A program made the position numbers and the translations under genes. 24,817 nt of DNA from positions 1 through 24,817 of the forward strand of contig JAHZAT010000017.1 of NCBI GenBank assembly GCA_019423795.1. Direction: 5' to 3'. The DNA comes from Clostridiales bacterium. Lineage in GTDB: Bacteria; Bacillota; Clostridia; Lachnospirales; Lachnospiraceae. The notes under the pieces are model-generated. The model was not told the origin of the DNA, did not search any database, and saw nothing but the letters and a program-made list of their open reading frames with translations. Positions 1-8,812 of this stretch are shown in pieces. How positions within the stretch are numbered: position 1 is the first letter of the stretch; every line of letters starts with the position of its first letter.

Positions 1-45
1 GGTTGGCCAACTGTAGATTTCGAGTATATGATAAAAAATAAATAA
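1..45 (+). CDS. C-terminal tail of an unidentified gene (partial)
   Basis: An open frame enters from the left edge and reads 14 codons (GWPTVDFEYMIKNK) to a TAA. The residue mix looks like real protein, and the frame ends 58 bases before the next gene on the same strand, so the two could be cotranscribed. The tail is too short to identify. The other frames in this stretch are less convincing. Everything beyond 'probable gene end' would be a guess. Confidence 0.35.
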   Translation, partial: GWPTVDFEYMIKNK

Positions 46-103
46 ACGATCGGAAGAGCAGCTAGAGAGCGATGGAGAAGTTTAAGAAGCGAGGGGTGAT
101 CAG

Positions 104-1492
104 ATGAATCAACTGGAGCAATTAACAAAACTTCAAAGAAAACAAGAAGAATCTCAGCCATTTTCAGAAAATGATAAGAAAATCTTAAAGCAGTTAAGCC
201 AATGTAATAGCAGTTATTATAAAGCAAAAATAATAGATATGCTTATTTATGAACTAGAAGACTGGAGCTATGAAATTCTAAAAGTTATGGTAAAAGATCA
301 AGACAGACTTGTTGCTGAAATGGCGGTGAGATCCTTGGCAAATTTTATTAAGGCAAAGGATTTTGCAAATTTATTGGAAGAGTTTGAAGAGTGCACAGAT
401 TTTATAAAATATGATATTGTTGATATGATAGGATATATCGGATTTAAGAGAAAATTGTCTGATGATGTTATAAAAGAAAGGATGCAGGAAATATTATCAA
501 AGTTAAAGAAAGACAGCCGGGCTGTTTATAGTACTTATGCGGAGTTATATTATGTAACAAAGGAAGAAAAATATATTTATAAGATCTTGAAAGATTTAAA
601 ATCTAAAGATGAGGATATAAGGCATCATATTCTGTATACAATAGATGGAATAATTATAGAAAATAACTTAAAATCTAAAAAATTATTAAATGATCATAAA
701 CAATTATTACAAAAAATGGAACAAAAATTATATGTGAATATGGAATATGAAGAACGATATAATCATATATTCAGAGAACGTTTAATTCGTTCTATTCGTA
801 AAACATTAGGAAAGTCAACAGAAATCATTTATCCGAAGGAAAGAAATTTTTATGAACAGATTCCAGATGATTTGGAACATATTTTACAAAGATGCATTTT
901 CGAATTATATTATCCAATCCATGATGATCGACAAGAAATCGTTTTAAATCTGTTAAAAGAAAATAAAGACAAAATAAAAGATGAAAGTTTTTATATTTTT
1001 GGAAGTTACATAGAAAGCCTTTATGGAAATGATGATGTCAATGTATATCAAGAATGGCTAGAAGAAAATGGTTCAAGAGAAAATGAAGCAATCATCTTAT
1101 ATTTAAGGGCGGTTTGGGAAGTTGCATCGAGTGATTATGAAGTATCAAATAAAAGAGCCTTAAGATATGCTAAAAAAGCTTTGAAATGTGCAAAAGATAT
1201 TCCAGCAATTTATCATCTCATTGGGAGATTAACAAGCCCGGATACTGATTATTACATAGAGCTAAAAGAAAAAGTGAAACAACATACAAGATATGTGGCA
1301 TTGCATGAAATCGATGATATTCCATTCGAACAATTATATAGCTATGAGACATTTTTGCAGATGGATATTCTAAAGAAGATTGCAAAACCAAAGGATTTTT
1401 CATGTATCTGTATTGAAGAAGATTATGAGAAGTTTTGGAATTGGGGATTAGAGAAGAGCGTTTTTGGTGAATGGACGAAGTCAGTAAAATAA
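104..1492 (+). CDS. HEAT/TPR-like all-helical protein of unknown function
   Basis: 462 residues, no signal peptide and no membrane segment, so probably cytoplasmic. Residues about 30-230 read as consecutive amphipathic helix pairs with regular Leu/Ile spacing and elements such as 'VAEMAVRSLANFI' and 'DEDIRHHILYTIDGI', which resemble HEAT repeats. Residues about 330-375 ('ALRYAKKALKCAKDIPAIYH') resemble a TPR-like pair. The C-terminus is rich in aromatic and acidic residues ('EEDYEKFWNWGLEK'). No catalytic motif is visible. The ATG follows GAGGGG with 7 bases between. By eye the gene is more A/T-rich than the core genes further right, with many AAA, ATA and AAT codons, and it lies beside a decayed accessory gene, which suggests acquired DNA. 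Such repeat proteins usually bind other proteins; a partner such as a toxin is possible but not shown. Confidence 0.7.
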   Translation: MNQLEQLTKLQRKQEESQPFSENDKKILKQLSQCNSSYYKAKIIDMLIYELEDWSYEILKVMVKDQDRLVAEMAVRSLANFIKAKDFANLLEEFEECTDFIKYDIVDMIGYIGFKRKLSDDVIKERMQEILSKLKKDSRAVYSTYAELYYVTKEEKYIYKILKDLKSKDEDIRHHILYTIDGIIIENNLKSKKLLNDHKQLLQKMEQKLYVNMEYEERYNHIFRERLIRSIRKTLGKSTEIIYPKERNFYEQIPDDLEHILQRCIFELYYPIHDDRQEIVLNLLKENKDKIKDESFYIFGSYIESLYGNDDVNVYQEWLEENGSRENEAIILYLRAVWEVASSDYEVSNKRALRYAKKALKCAKDIPAIYHLIGRLTSPDTDYYIELKEKVKQHTRYVALHEIDDIPFEQLYSYETFLQMDILKKIAKPKDFSCICIEEDYEKFWNWGLEKSVFGEWTKSVK

Positions 1493-1529
1493 TGTATAAT
1501 AAGAACCAAAATAAGGAGGAACCCAACTC

Positions 1530-2357
1530 ATGGGAAGATATCTAAATAGTTCAACTCCATATGCGTTATATCAAGGTGAAGCAAATCAGCCATATTTTGT
1601 AGATAAATCATTATTGCTGACAGAATTGTTCCCTGTTTTGGATGCAGGGAATCAGCATGTTTGTATCACAAGACCAAGACGTTTTGGAAAAACGATCATG
1701 GCTAATATGATCGCAGCATTTTTGAGCAAAAAAGTGGATTCAGATTCGATTAAAAGGAATATCCACAGATCGAAGTTTACGAAGATGATTCTGCGGCGGA
1801 TGTGCTAGAGACGATTTTTGAAGAATGCAGTCAGGAACGTTTTGTTTTTGTTTTGGATGAGGAAGTGGATCAGATTTATAATATTTATAAAAAGATAACA
1901 AAGAACCCGAAGATTTTAAGAATTGAATTAAAAGAATGGTATGATGGTTATCGAGCGGCAGCAGGAGATTATTTATATAATCCAAGATCTGTTGTCTGTG
2001 CATTAAGAGATAACCAACTGGCAAACTATTGGACAAGTTCGGGAACTTACGATTCCATTTTCAACTATATCAAAGGAAATATAGCGGATGTGAGAAATGA
2101 TATTGTATTGATGGTTGCGGGAGAACGTGTTCCGGCAAAAATGCAGCAATATGTAGCAACAGCAAATGATTTATATACAAAAGACCAGATTTATTCAGCA
2201 ATGGTCGTTTATGGATTATTGACTTATGAAGAATTACCAATTGAGATTCCAAGGAAAAATTGGAGAAATTTCAGCATATGAAGGAAGTATATTAGCAGTT
2301 GGAATCAGTTATGATAGAAAAACGAAGAAGCATAGTTGTGAAGTAGAAAAGCTATAA
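1530..2357 (+). pseudogene. Decayed AAA-ATPase-like / PDDEXK_9 (DUF1703) protein, three fragments
   Basis: Three collinear pieces of one protein remain. The first starts at an ATG behind AAGGAGG and reads 'QPYFVDKSLLLTELF' and 'CITRPRRFGKT', the variant P-loop typical of the AAA-ATPase-like (PF09820) family. A frame change near 1750 leads to 'DVLETIFEECSQERFVFVLDE', matching the Walker B region, then 'LKEWYDGYR', 'YNPRSVVCAL' and 'NYWTSSGTY', also typical of the family. A second shift near 2250 restores the first frame for the last residues, 'GEISAYEGSILAVGISYD', the usual end of the C-terminal nuclease-like domain, stopping with TAA at 2355-2357. About 275 codons survive of a family usually 500-600 residues long, so internal deletions accompany the frameshifts. 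In-frame stops make it non-functional. Intact members are often multicopy in gut Clostridia and Bacteroidetes; their role is poorly known. Confidence 0.85.
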
Positions 2358-2362
2358 ATAAA

Positions 2363-2416
2363 AAAAGGATACACAATCAATTTGAAAGTAATATAAAATC
2401 GGTTGTGTATCCTTTT
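2363..2416. terminator. Bidirectional intrinsic terminator
   Basis: A perfect 14-bp stem (AAAAGGATACACAA at 2363-2376 with its complement at 2403-2416), extended by two pairs, encloses a loop of about 22 bases. Minus-strand transcripts get a long T-run after the stem; plus-strand transcripts get TTTT. It lies between the end of the decayed AAA gene (2357) and the end of the small minus-strand gene (2426), so it fits convergent transcription. Confidence 0.75.
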
Positions 2417-2425
2417 ATTATGGCA

Positions 2426-2567
2426 TTATTTTAGCTGATCAGGCAGAAAACTGAAAATATATTTTTCTGATTTTTTTACTATGAATGCGCCAATATAAGT
2501 GGCAAGAAGTTCAAAAATCAACCCAAAAAGAAGGGTAAATTGCAAGGTCTTTATGTTTTGAAATCAT
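2426..2567 (-). pseudogene. Small membrane protein gene with a single-base frameshift
   Basis: Eighteen bases after the MATE stop, an ATG (2567-2565) follows AGAGGT with 8 bases between. It opens MISKHKDLAIY and then stops early in that frame. The adjacent frame carries the rest: 'LLFGLIFELLATYIGAFIV' followed by 'KKSEKYIFSFLPDQLK' and TAA at 2428-2426. Removing one base from the CCC run in the ATTTACCCTTC context (minus strand) would join them into a protein of about 46 residues with one clear membrane helix. The well-placed ribosome binding site, the coherent hydrophobic segment, and the terminator directly downstream argue for a real gene in the MATE transcript. It is either broken, affected by a sequencing error, or uses frameshifting. 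The family is not recognised. Confidence 0.55.
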
Positions 2568-2585
2568 AAAACAATACCTCTGTTT

Positions 2586-3941
2586 CTAATGAAATGATCG
2601 TAATTCATGTACCGCAAATGTAATCGCACATATCGCCGCAAATCCATCCGCAATTGGTGCTGAAAACATAACTCCCTCAATTCCAAAGAAAATCGGCAGA
2701 ATGATCATCAATGGCAGCAAGAAAATAACCTGTCTGGTCAATGAAAGGAAAATACCACGGTTCGCCTTTCCAATCGCCGTAAAAAAGTTCGCAGTAATTG
2801 GCTGTAAACCATTAATAAAAGTACAAAACAAGAAAATTCGAAAGAACTTCTCAGCAAAACGGAAGTAAGCTTCACTCTCAGAACCAAAGATTCCAATGAT
2901 CTGTCGTGGGAACAACTGGAAGCAGATAAAAGAAACCGTACTGATGATCGTTGCAGAGATTGCAGCTTTTAAATAGGCTTCTCGCACACGATCCAGTTTC
3001 TTCGCACCATAGTTATAACTGATGATTGGCTGTAATCCTTGGGAAATACCAATATTAATGGAGAAAAAGATCATATTGATCTTTGTGATGATCCCGGCAC
3101 ATGCTAGAGGGATATCGCTTCCGTAAGAAGATTTTGCACCATATCGGATTAAAACATTGTTCATAACGATCTGTACGACCATCATAGAAACCTGATTAAA
3201 AAATGGTGCCATACCAAGGGAAACAATTCTTCCGATATAATGTGGGTGTGGTTTTAATCTTTTCAATGTCAGATCGACGGTCTTAAATTTTCTTAAATAT
3301 AAGATTACCATAATACCAGAAACAATCTGCCCGATCACAGTTGCCCATGCAGCACCGGCAATTCCCATATGAAAACCAAAAATCAATGTAGGATCAAGGA
3401 TCGTATTAATGATTGCACCAGTCAAAGTACAAGCCATAGAAAACTTTGGACTTCCATCAGCACGTACAAGATTTGTACCTCCAGTTGTTAAGATCAAAAA
3501 TGGAAAACCAAGGGATGTAATTCCGGTGTAGGTTAAAGAATAATTTAAAACACTAGAAGTTGCTCCAAATAAGATCATCATTGGTTTTAAAAATAGTCTT
3601 GTCACGATACAAAGAATCACACCAAGTGAAAATAGCATGGTGATCGCATTTCCAGCGAAGGAAGCTGCATCATCCTTTTCGTGTCGTCCCATGCAAAGGT
3701 TAAAGTTTGCAGCGCCACCAATTCCACACATTAAAGCGATGGAAGTACAAGTGATGACTAATGGGAAAGCAACATTCGTTGCGGCATTTCCAAGCATTCC
3801 AACGCTTCGGCCAATAAAAAACTGGTCTACCATATTATATAAAGCACTTACGACCATAGCGATAATGCTTGGAATTGCAAAACGAAGAAGCAAGCTAGAA
3901 ATCTTCTCAGTACCGAGAGGATTTGTCTTTTGTTCATTCAT
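2586..3941 (-). CDS. MATE-family multidrug/metabolite exporter
   Basis: 451 residues in about 12 hydrophobic helices arranged as two six-helix halves, typical of MATE cation-coupled antiporters. The N-terminus ('ALYNMVDQFFIGRSVGMLGNAA') is the hallmark first part of the family, and 'TGGTNLVRADGSPKFSM' in the middle and 'FNQVSMMVVQIVMNN' starting the second half also match. It resembles the MepA-like Clostridia group and would sit in the plasma membrane exporting cationic compounds; the substrate cannot be inferred. The ATG follows AGAGG with 11 bases between. It is divergent from gltB, has its own promoter with a palindromic site at the start of transcription, and is followed by a small frameshifted gene. 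Confidence 0.92.
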   Translation of the reverse strand: MNEQKTNPLGTEKISSLLLRFAIPSIIAMVVSALYNMVDQFFIGRSVGMLGNAATNVAFPLVITCTSIALMCGIGGAANFNLCMGRHEKDDAASFAGNAITMLFSLGVILCIVTRLFLKPMMILFGATSSVLNYSLTYTGITSLGFPFLILTTGGTNLVRADGSPKFSMACTLTGAIINTILDPTLIFGFHMGIAGAAWATVIGQIVSGIMVILYLRKFKTVDLTLKRLKPHPHYIGRIVSLGMAPFFNQVSMMVVQIVMNNVLIRYGAKSSYGSDIPLACAGIITKINMIFFSINIGISQGLQPIISYNYGAKKLDRVREAYLKAAISATIISTVSFICFQLFPRQIIGIFGSESEAYFRFAEKFFRIFLFCTFINGLQPITANFFTAIGKANRGIFLSLTRQVIFLLPLMIILPIFFGIEGVMFSAPIADGFAAICAITFAVHELRSFH

Positions 3942-3998
3942 AATAAATAAAACCTCTTCTTTCTAATTAATATATCAATGTTATAAAAATGGTCCAAA

Positions 3999-4014
3999 CG
4001 ATTAAATTTAATCG
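3999..4014. promoter_or_regulatory. Perfect palindrome, candidate repressor operator for the MATE gene
   Basis: CGATTAAATTTAATCG is a perfect 16-bp inverted repeat without a spacer, with loosely symmetric GTCC (3992-3995) and GGAC (4019-4022) outside it. It sits just downstream of the predicted MATE transcription start (about 4023, minus strand), where a dimeric MarR- or TetR-type repressor could block transcription. The regulator is not encoded beside it in this window. Confidence 0.5.
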
Positions 4015-4029
4015 AAACGGACGTTATTT

Positions 4030-4058
4030 AGTATAGTATAAATGACAAAATAGTACAA
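4030..4058 (-). promoter_or_regulatory. Promoter of the MATE gene
   Basis: On the minus strand TTGTAC (4058-4053) and TATACT (4035-4030) are separated by exactly 17 bases, a good sigma-A promoter. Predicted start near 4023, giving a leader of about 80 bases that carries the 16-bp palindrome. A second TATACT at 4040-4035 is only 12 bases from the -35 box and is a poorer choice. Confidence 0.65.
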
Positions 4059-4191
4059 CTTTTTTAAAAAAGTTTTTGAGAAATAGTGCTTAATAAACGA
4101 GAAAATAAGAGATAATTTAATATATTATCAGAAAATAACTATATATAATCTCAAGAAGTCTAATTATCTGACAACTTAAGAAAATTCATAC

Positions 4192-4220
4192 TTTACAACT
4201 AGGGAAAATTTCGGTATGAT
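4192..4220 (+). promoter_or_regulatory. Promoter of the gltBD operon
   Basis: TTTACA (4192-4197) and TATGAT (4215-4220) are 17 bases apart, close to the sigma-A consensus. Predicted start near 4227, leaving a leader of about 32 bases, too short for a riboswitch. The rest of the 3942-4258 gap is AT-rich, and apart from the MATE promoter and its palindrome I see nothing recognisable in it. Confidence 0.65.
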
Positions 4221-4258
4221 AAGAAAAAACAACGAGAGAACACAGCGAGAAAGGATGA

Positions 4259-7200
4259 ATGGATATGAAACAGACAAATCAAATTCCTGGATTATATGAT
4301 CCAAGTTTTGAGCACGATAACTGCGGTATCGGTGCCTGTGTAAATATTAAGGGAGTCAAGAATCATCAGACAGTAGATAATGCACTGAAGATTGTTGAGA
4401 CATTAGAGCATCGTGCAGGAAAAGATGCAGCAGGAGAGACAGGAGACGGTGTAGGAATCATGCTTCAGATTTCACATAAGTTCTTTAACAAAGCCTGCAA
4501 AGAAGCTGGAATCAATATCGGGAAAGAAAGAGAATACGGAATTGGAATGTTCTTCTTTCCAAATGACGAATTAAGACTTCGTCAAGCAAAGAAGATGTTC
4601 GAGATCATCGTTGAGAAAGAAGGAATGACATTCCTTGGATGGAGAGAGGTTCCAACAGTACCAGCAGTTCTTGGTAAGAAAGCAGTAGAATGCATGCCAA
4701 AGATCTTACAGGGATTCGTTGCAAAACCAGCAGACGTTGAAAAAGGACTTGATTTTGACCGTAAATTATATATTGCAAGAAAAGTATTCGAACAAAGTAA
4801 TGAAGAATCTTATGTCGTTTCATTATCCAGCAGAACGATCGTATATAAAGGTATGTTCTTAGTTGGACAGCTTCGTACATTCTTTAAAGATCTTCAGGAT
4901 CCAGATTACGAATCAGCAATCGCACTTGTACATTCACGATTCAGTACAAATACGACACCAAGCTGGGAGAAAGCTCATCCATATCGTTTTATCGTACATA
5001 ACGGAGAGATCAACACAATCCGTGGAAATGCCGATAAGATGCTTGCCAGAGAAGAGAATATGGAATCAGAGTACCTCAAAGATGAAATGCACAAACTGAT
5101 CCCAGTGGTAAACCCAAACGGATCTGACTCTGCAAGACTTGATAATACATTAGAGTTCTTAGTTATGAGTGGTATGGATCTTCCACATGCGATCATGATC
5201 ACAATCCCAGAACCATGGGAGAACAATAAAGTCATTTCACAGGAGAAACGTGATTTCTATCAGTACTATGCAACAATGATGGAACCATGGGATGGACCTG
5301 CATCTATCATCTTTACAGACGGTGATCAGGTAGGAGCGGTACTTGACCGTAACGGACTTCGTCCATCAAGATACTATATCACAGATGATGATCAGCTGAT
5401 CTTATCATCAGAGATTGGAGTTCTTGACATCGATCCAACAAAGATCGTAGTTAAAGAAAGACTTCATCCAGGAAAGATGTTATTGGTTGATACGATCAAA
5501 GGAGAAGTGATCGCAGATGATGTAGTCAAAGAAAAATACGCAGAGAAAGAACCATATGGTGAATGGTTAGATAGTAATCTGTTGGAATTAAAAGACTTAA
5601 AGATTCCAAATGAACCAGTTCCAACATACGGAGCAGAAGAACGTGAAAAACTGATGAAAGCGTTCGGATATACATATGAAGATATCCGTACAGCAATTCT
5701 TCCAATGGCATTAAATGGGACAGAAGCGATTGCAGCGATGGGAAATGATACACCACTTGCAGTGTTATCTAACCGCCATCAGCCATTATTTAACTATTTT
5801 AAACAGTTATTTGCGCAGGTAACAAACCCTCCAATCGATGCGATCCGTGAGGAACTTGTAACATCAACAACGGTTTATGTCGGAAAAGAAGGTAATATCT
5901 TAGATGAGAAACCAGAAAACTGCCGCGTATTAAAAGTACACAACCCAATCCTTACAGATACAGACCTGTTAAAGATCAAATCCATGAACAAAGAAGGATT
6001 TAAAGTTGTAGAACTTCCTATTATATATTACAAGAACACATCTCTTGAGAAAGCATTAGACCGTTTATTCATAGAGACAGACAGAGCTTACAGAGATGGA
6101 GCCAACATCATCATTCTTTCTGACAGAGGAGTCGATGAAAACCATGTGGCAATTCCTTCATTATTAGCAGTATCCGCAATGCATCAGTATCTGATCAAGA
6201 CAAAGAGACGTACATCTGTTGCACTGATCTTAGAGAGTGGAGAACCAAGAGAAGTTCATCATTTTGCAACACTGTTAGGATATGGTGCATGTGCAGTAAA
6301 CCCATACCTTGCATTACAGGGAATTAAGAAACTGATCGATGAAAATATGCTTCATAAAGATTACTATGCAGCTGTTGAAGATTACACAAATGCGATCCTT
6401 CATGGAATCGTTAAGATCGCATCTAAGATGGGTATTTCAACATTACAGTCTTATCAGGGATCTCAGATCTTTGAAGCGATTGGTATTAATTCTGATGTTA
6501 TTGAAAAATATTTTACAAATACAGTCAGCAGAGTGGAAGGTATTTCATTAAAAGATATTGAAGCGGATGTAGATGCAAGACATGATACAGCCTTTGATCC
6601 ACTCGGACTTGAGAATGATCTGACATTAGAGAGTTCAGGAAGTCATAAATGCAGAAGTGGAAAAGAACAGCATCTTTACAATCCACAGACGATTCATACA
6701 CTTCAGGTTGCAACAAGAACAGGAAGTTATGAGCTGTTTAAACAGTATACAGATATGATCGATAAGGAATTAGAGCCAGGAAACTTAAGAGGTTTAATGG
6801 AATTCAATTACCCAGAAAAAGGTATTCCAATCGAGAAAGTAGAAAGCGTTGATTCTATTGTCAAACGTTTCAAGACAGGAGCAATGTCTTACGGATCTAT
6901 TTCCGGAGAAGCACATGAAACACTGGCGATTGCTATGAACAAATTAGGTGGTAAATCAAACAGTGGTGAAGGTGGAGAAAGACCTGAGAGATTAAAAGTT
7001 GGAAGAGACGGATTAAATCGTTGCTCAGCGATCAAACAGGTTGCATCTGGACGTTTTGGAGTAACAAGTGAATATTTAGTAAGTGCCAAAGAGATTCAGA
7101 TCAAGATGGCACAGGGAGCAAAACCGGGAGAAGGTGGACATCTTCCAGGCAAGAAAGTTTACCCATGGATAGCAAAAACTCGTCATTCAACAGCCGGTGT

Positions 7201-8803
7201 AAGCTTAATCTCACCACCACCTCATCATGATATTTACTCTATCGAGGACTTGGCACAGTTGATTTATGACTGTAAGAATGCCAACAGAGATGCAAGAATC
7301 TCTGTAAAACTGGTATCCGAAGCAGGAGTCGGAACTGTTGCATCTGGTGTAGCAAAAGCTGGAGCACAGGTTATCTTGATCTCTGGTTACGATGGTGGTA
7401 CAGGAGCTGCTCCTAGAAACTCTATCTACAATGCAGGACTTCCTTGGGAGCTTGGACTTGCAGAAGCACATCAGAATCTGTTAATGAATGATCTTCGTAA
7501 CAAAGTTATCGTTGAGACAGACGGTAAGTTAATGAGTGGTAGAGACGTAGCAATCGCAGCAATGCTTGGAGCCGAAGAATTTGGTTTCGCAACAGCACCA
7601 CTTGTAACACTTGGATGTGTCATGATGAGAGTATGTAACTTAGATACATGCCCAGTCGGAGTCGCAACACAGAATCCAGAATTACGTAAGAGATTCGCTG
7701 GAAAACCTGAATATGTTATCAACTTCATGAGATTTATTGCTCAGGAATTAAGAGAATATATGGCAAAATTAGGAGTTGCTACTGTTGATGAATTAGTTGG
7801 ACGTACAGACTTATTAAAACCAAACGCAAAAGCAGCCGAAAAACATGTTGACTTGTCTAAGATTCTTGGATATAAATATGATCCAGCTCAGAAGATGGAT
7901 TACAATCATAAGAATGTATATGATTTCAAACTGGAAAAGACAGCAGATATGAAAGTTCTGATGAAAGAATTAATGCCAGCACTTGAGAAGAAACAAAAGA
8001 AGATCATTCAGTTGGACGTTACAAATATTGACCGTACATTTGGAACGATCTTTGGATCAGAGATCACAAAACGTTGGGGTGAACAGGCATTAGATGATGA
8101 TACATATATTGTAAAATGTAATGGAGCCGGTGGACAAAGCTTCGGAGCTTTCATTCCAAAAGGTCTTACATTACAGTTAGTTGGAGATAGCAATGACTAC
8201 TTCGGAAAAGGACTTTCTGGTGGTAAATTAATCCTTTGTCCTCCAACAGGTGTCAAATTCAAAGCAGAAGATAATATCATCGTAGGTAACGTTGCATTAT
8301 ACGGAGCAACAAGCGGTAAAGCATTTATCAATGGTGTTGCAGGAGAACGTTTCTGTGTCAGAAACTCAGGAGCTACAGCAGTTGTTGAAGGAGTTGGAGA
8401 TCATGGATGTGAATACATGACAGGTGGTCGTGTTCTTGTTCTTGGACCAACAGGAAAGAACTTCGCAGCTGGTATGAGTGGTGGAGTTGCTTATGTATTA
8501 GACGAAGACAGCAAGTTATATAAGAACTTAAATAAAGAAATGGTTTCTGTAGAAACTGTAACATCTAAATACGATGTTATCGAATTAAAAGATATGTTAA
8601 AAGAACATGTTGCATATACAAATTCCGAAAAAGGAAAAGAAATTCTGAAAGACTTTGAACAGTACCTGCCTAAATTTAAGAAGATCATGCCAAATGATTA
8701 CAAAGCAATGTTAAATCTGATCGTTCAGATGGAAGAACGTGGATTAAGCAGTGAGCAGGCACAGATGGAAGCATTTAATATGAAAGCAAATGCAGGAAAA
8801 TAG
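4259..8803 (+). CDS. gltB: Glutamate synthase large subunit
   Basis: 1,514 residues, full length. With GltD it converts glutamine plus 2-oxoglutarate to two glutamates in the cytoplasm. The N-terminal class II glutamine amidotransferase domain (to about residue 430) starts at Cys22 in 'EHDNCGIGAC', so a 21-residue propeptide should be removed to expose the catalytic Cys. A central domain (about 470-760) is followed by the FMN-binding synthase domain (about 800-1190) with 'GEGGERPERL', 'GAKPGEGGHLPG' and 'SGYDGGTGAAP'. Cys1120, Cys1126 and Cys1131 ('CVMMRVCNLDTCPVG') fit the [3Fe-4S] cluster. The C-terminal beta-helix domain (about 1250-1490) has the expected glycine-rich repeats. ATG at 4259 is close to AAAGG (5-base gap or less); Met3 at 4265 is an alternative start. 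Nine bases separate its stop from gltD. Confidence 0.97.
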   Translation: MDMKQTNQIPGLYDPSFEHDNCGIGACVNIKGVKNHQTVDNALKIVETLEHRAGKDAAGETGDGVGIMLQISHKFFNKACKEAGINIGKEREYGIGMFFFPNDELRLRQAKKMFEIIVEKEGMTFLGWREVPTVPAVLGKKAVECMPKILQGFVAKPADVEKGLDFDRKLYIARKVFEQSNEESYVVSLSSRTIVYKGMFLVGQLRTFFKDLQDPDYESAIALVHSRFSTNTTPSWEKAHPYRFIVHNGEINTIRGNADKMLAREENMESEYLKDEMHKLIPVVNPNGSDSARLDNTLEFLVMSGMDLPHAIMITIPEPWENNKVISQEKRDFYQYYATMMEPWDGPASIIFTDGDQVGAVLDRNGLRPSRYYITDDDQLILSSEIGVLDIDPTKIVVKERLHPGKMLLVDTIKGEVIADDVVKEKYAEKEPYGEWLDSNLLELKDLKIPNEPVPTYGAEEREKLMKAFGYTYEDIRTAILPMALNGTEAIAAMGNDTPLAVLSNRHQPLFNYFKQLFAQVTNPPIDAIREELVTSTTVYVGKEGNILDEKPENCRVLKVHNPILTDTDLLKIKSMNKEGFKVVELPIIYYKNTSLEKALDRLFIETDRAYRDGANIIILSDRGVDENHVAIPSLLAVSAMHQYLIKTKRRTSVALILESGEPREVHHFATLLGYGACAVNPYLALQGIKKLIDENMLHKDYYAAVEDYTNAILHGIVKIASKMGISTLQSYQGSQIFEAIGINSDVIEKYFTNTVSRVEGISLKDIEADVDARHDTAFDPLGLENDLTLESSGSHKCRSGKEQHLYNPQTIHTLQVATRTGSYELFKQYTDMIDKELEPGNLRGLMEFNYPEKGIPIEKVESVDSIVKRFKTGAMSYGSISGEAHETLAIAMNKLGGKSNSGEGGERPERLKVGRDGLNRCSAIKQVASGRFGVTSEYLVSAKEIQIKMAQGAKPGEGGHLPGKKVYPWIAKTRHSTAGVSLISPPPHHDIYSIEDLAQLIYDCKNANRDARISVKLVSEAGVGTVASGVAKAGAQVILISGYDGGTGAAPRNSIYNAGLPWELGLAEAHQNLLMNDLRNKVIVETDGKLMSGRDVAIAAMLGAEEFGFATAPLVTLGCVMMRVCNLDTCPVGVATQNPELRKRFAGKPEYVINFMRFIAQELREYMAKLGVATVDELVGRTDLLKPNAKAAEKHVDLSKILGYKYDPAQKMDYNHKNVYDFKLEKTADMKVLMKELMPALEKKQKKIIQLDVTNIDRTFGTIFGSEITKRWGEQALDDDTYIVKCNGAGGQSFGAFIPKGLTLQLVGDSNDYFGKGLSGGKLILCPPTGVKFKAEDNIIVGNVALYGATSGKAFINGVAGERFCVRNSGATAVVEGVGDHGCEYMTGGRVLVLGPTGKNFAAGMSGGVAYVLDEDSKLYKNLNKEMVSVETVTSKYDVIELKDMLKEHVAYTNSEKGKEILKDFEQYLPKFKKIMPNDYKAMLNLIVQMEERGLSSEQAQMEAFNMKANAGK

Positions 8804-8812
8804 GAGGAAATT

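Noticed and set aside
3637..3966. Plus-strand open frame of 109 codons opposite the MATE gene
   Set aside because: It is antisense to well-conserved MATE codons, has no ribosome binding site, and its translation resembles no protein; a shadow frame.
4060..4190. Riboswitch or leader RNA before gltB
   Set aside because: The stretch lies upstream of the predicted transcription start and shows only AT-rich sequence without a convincing paired structure.
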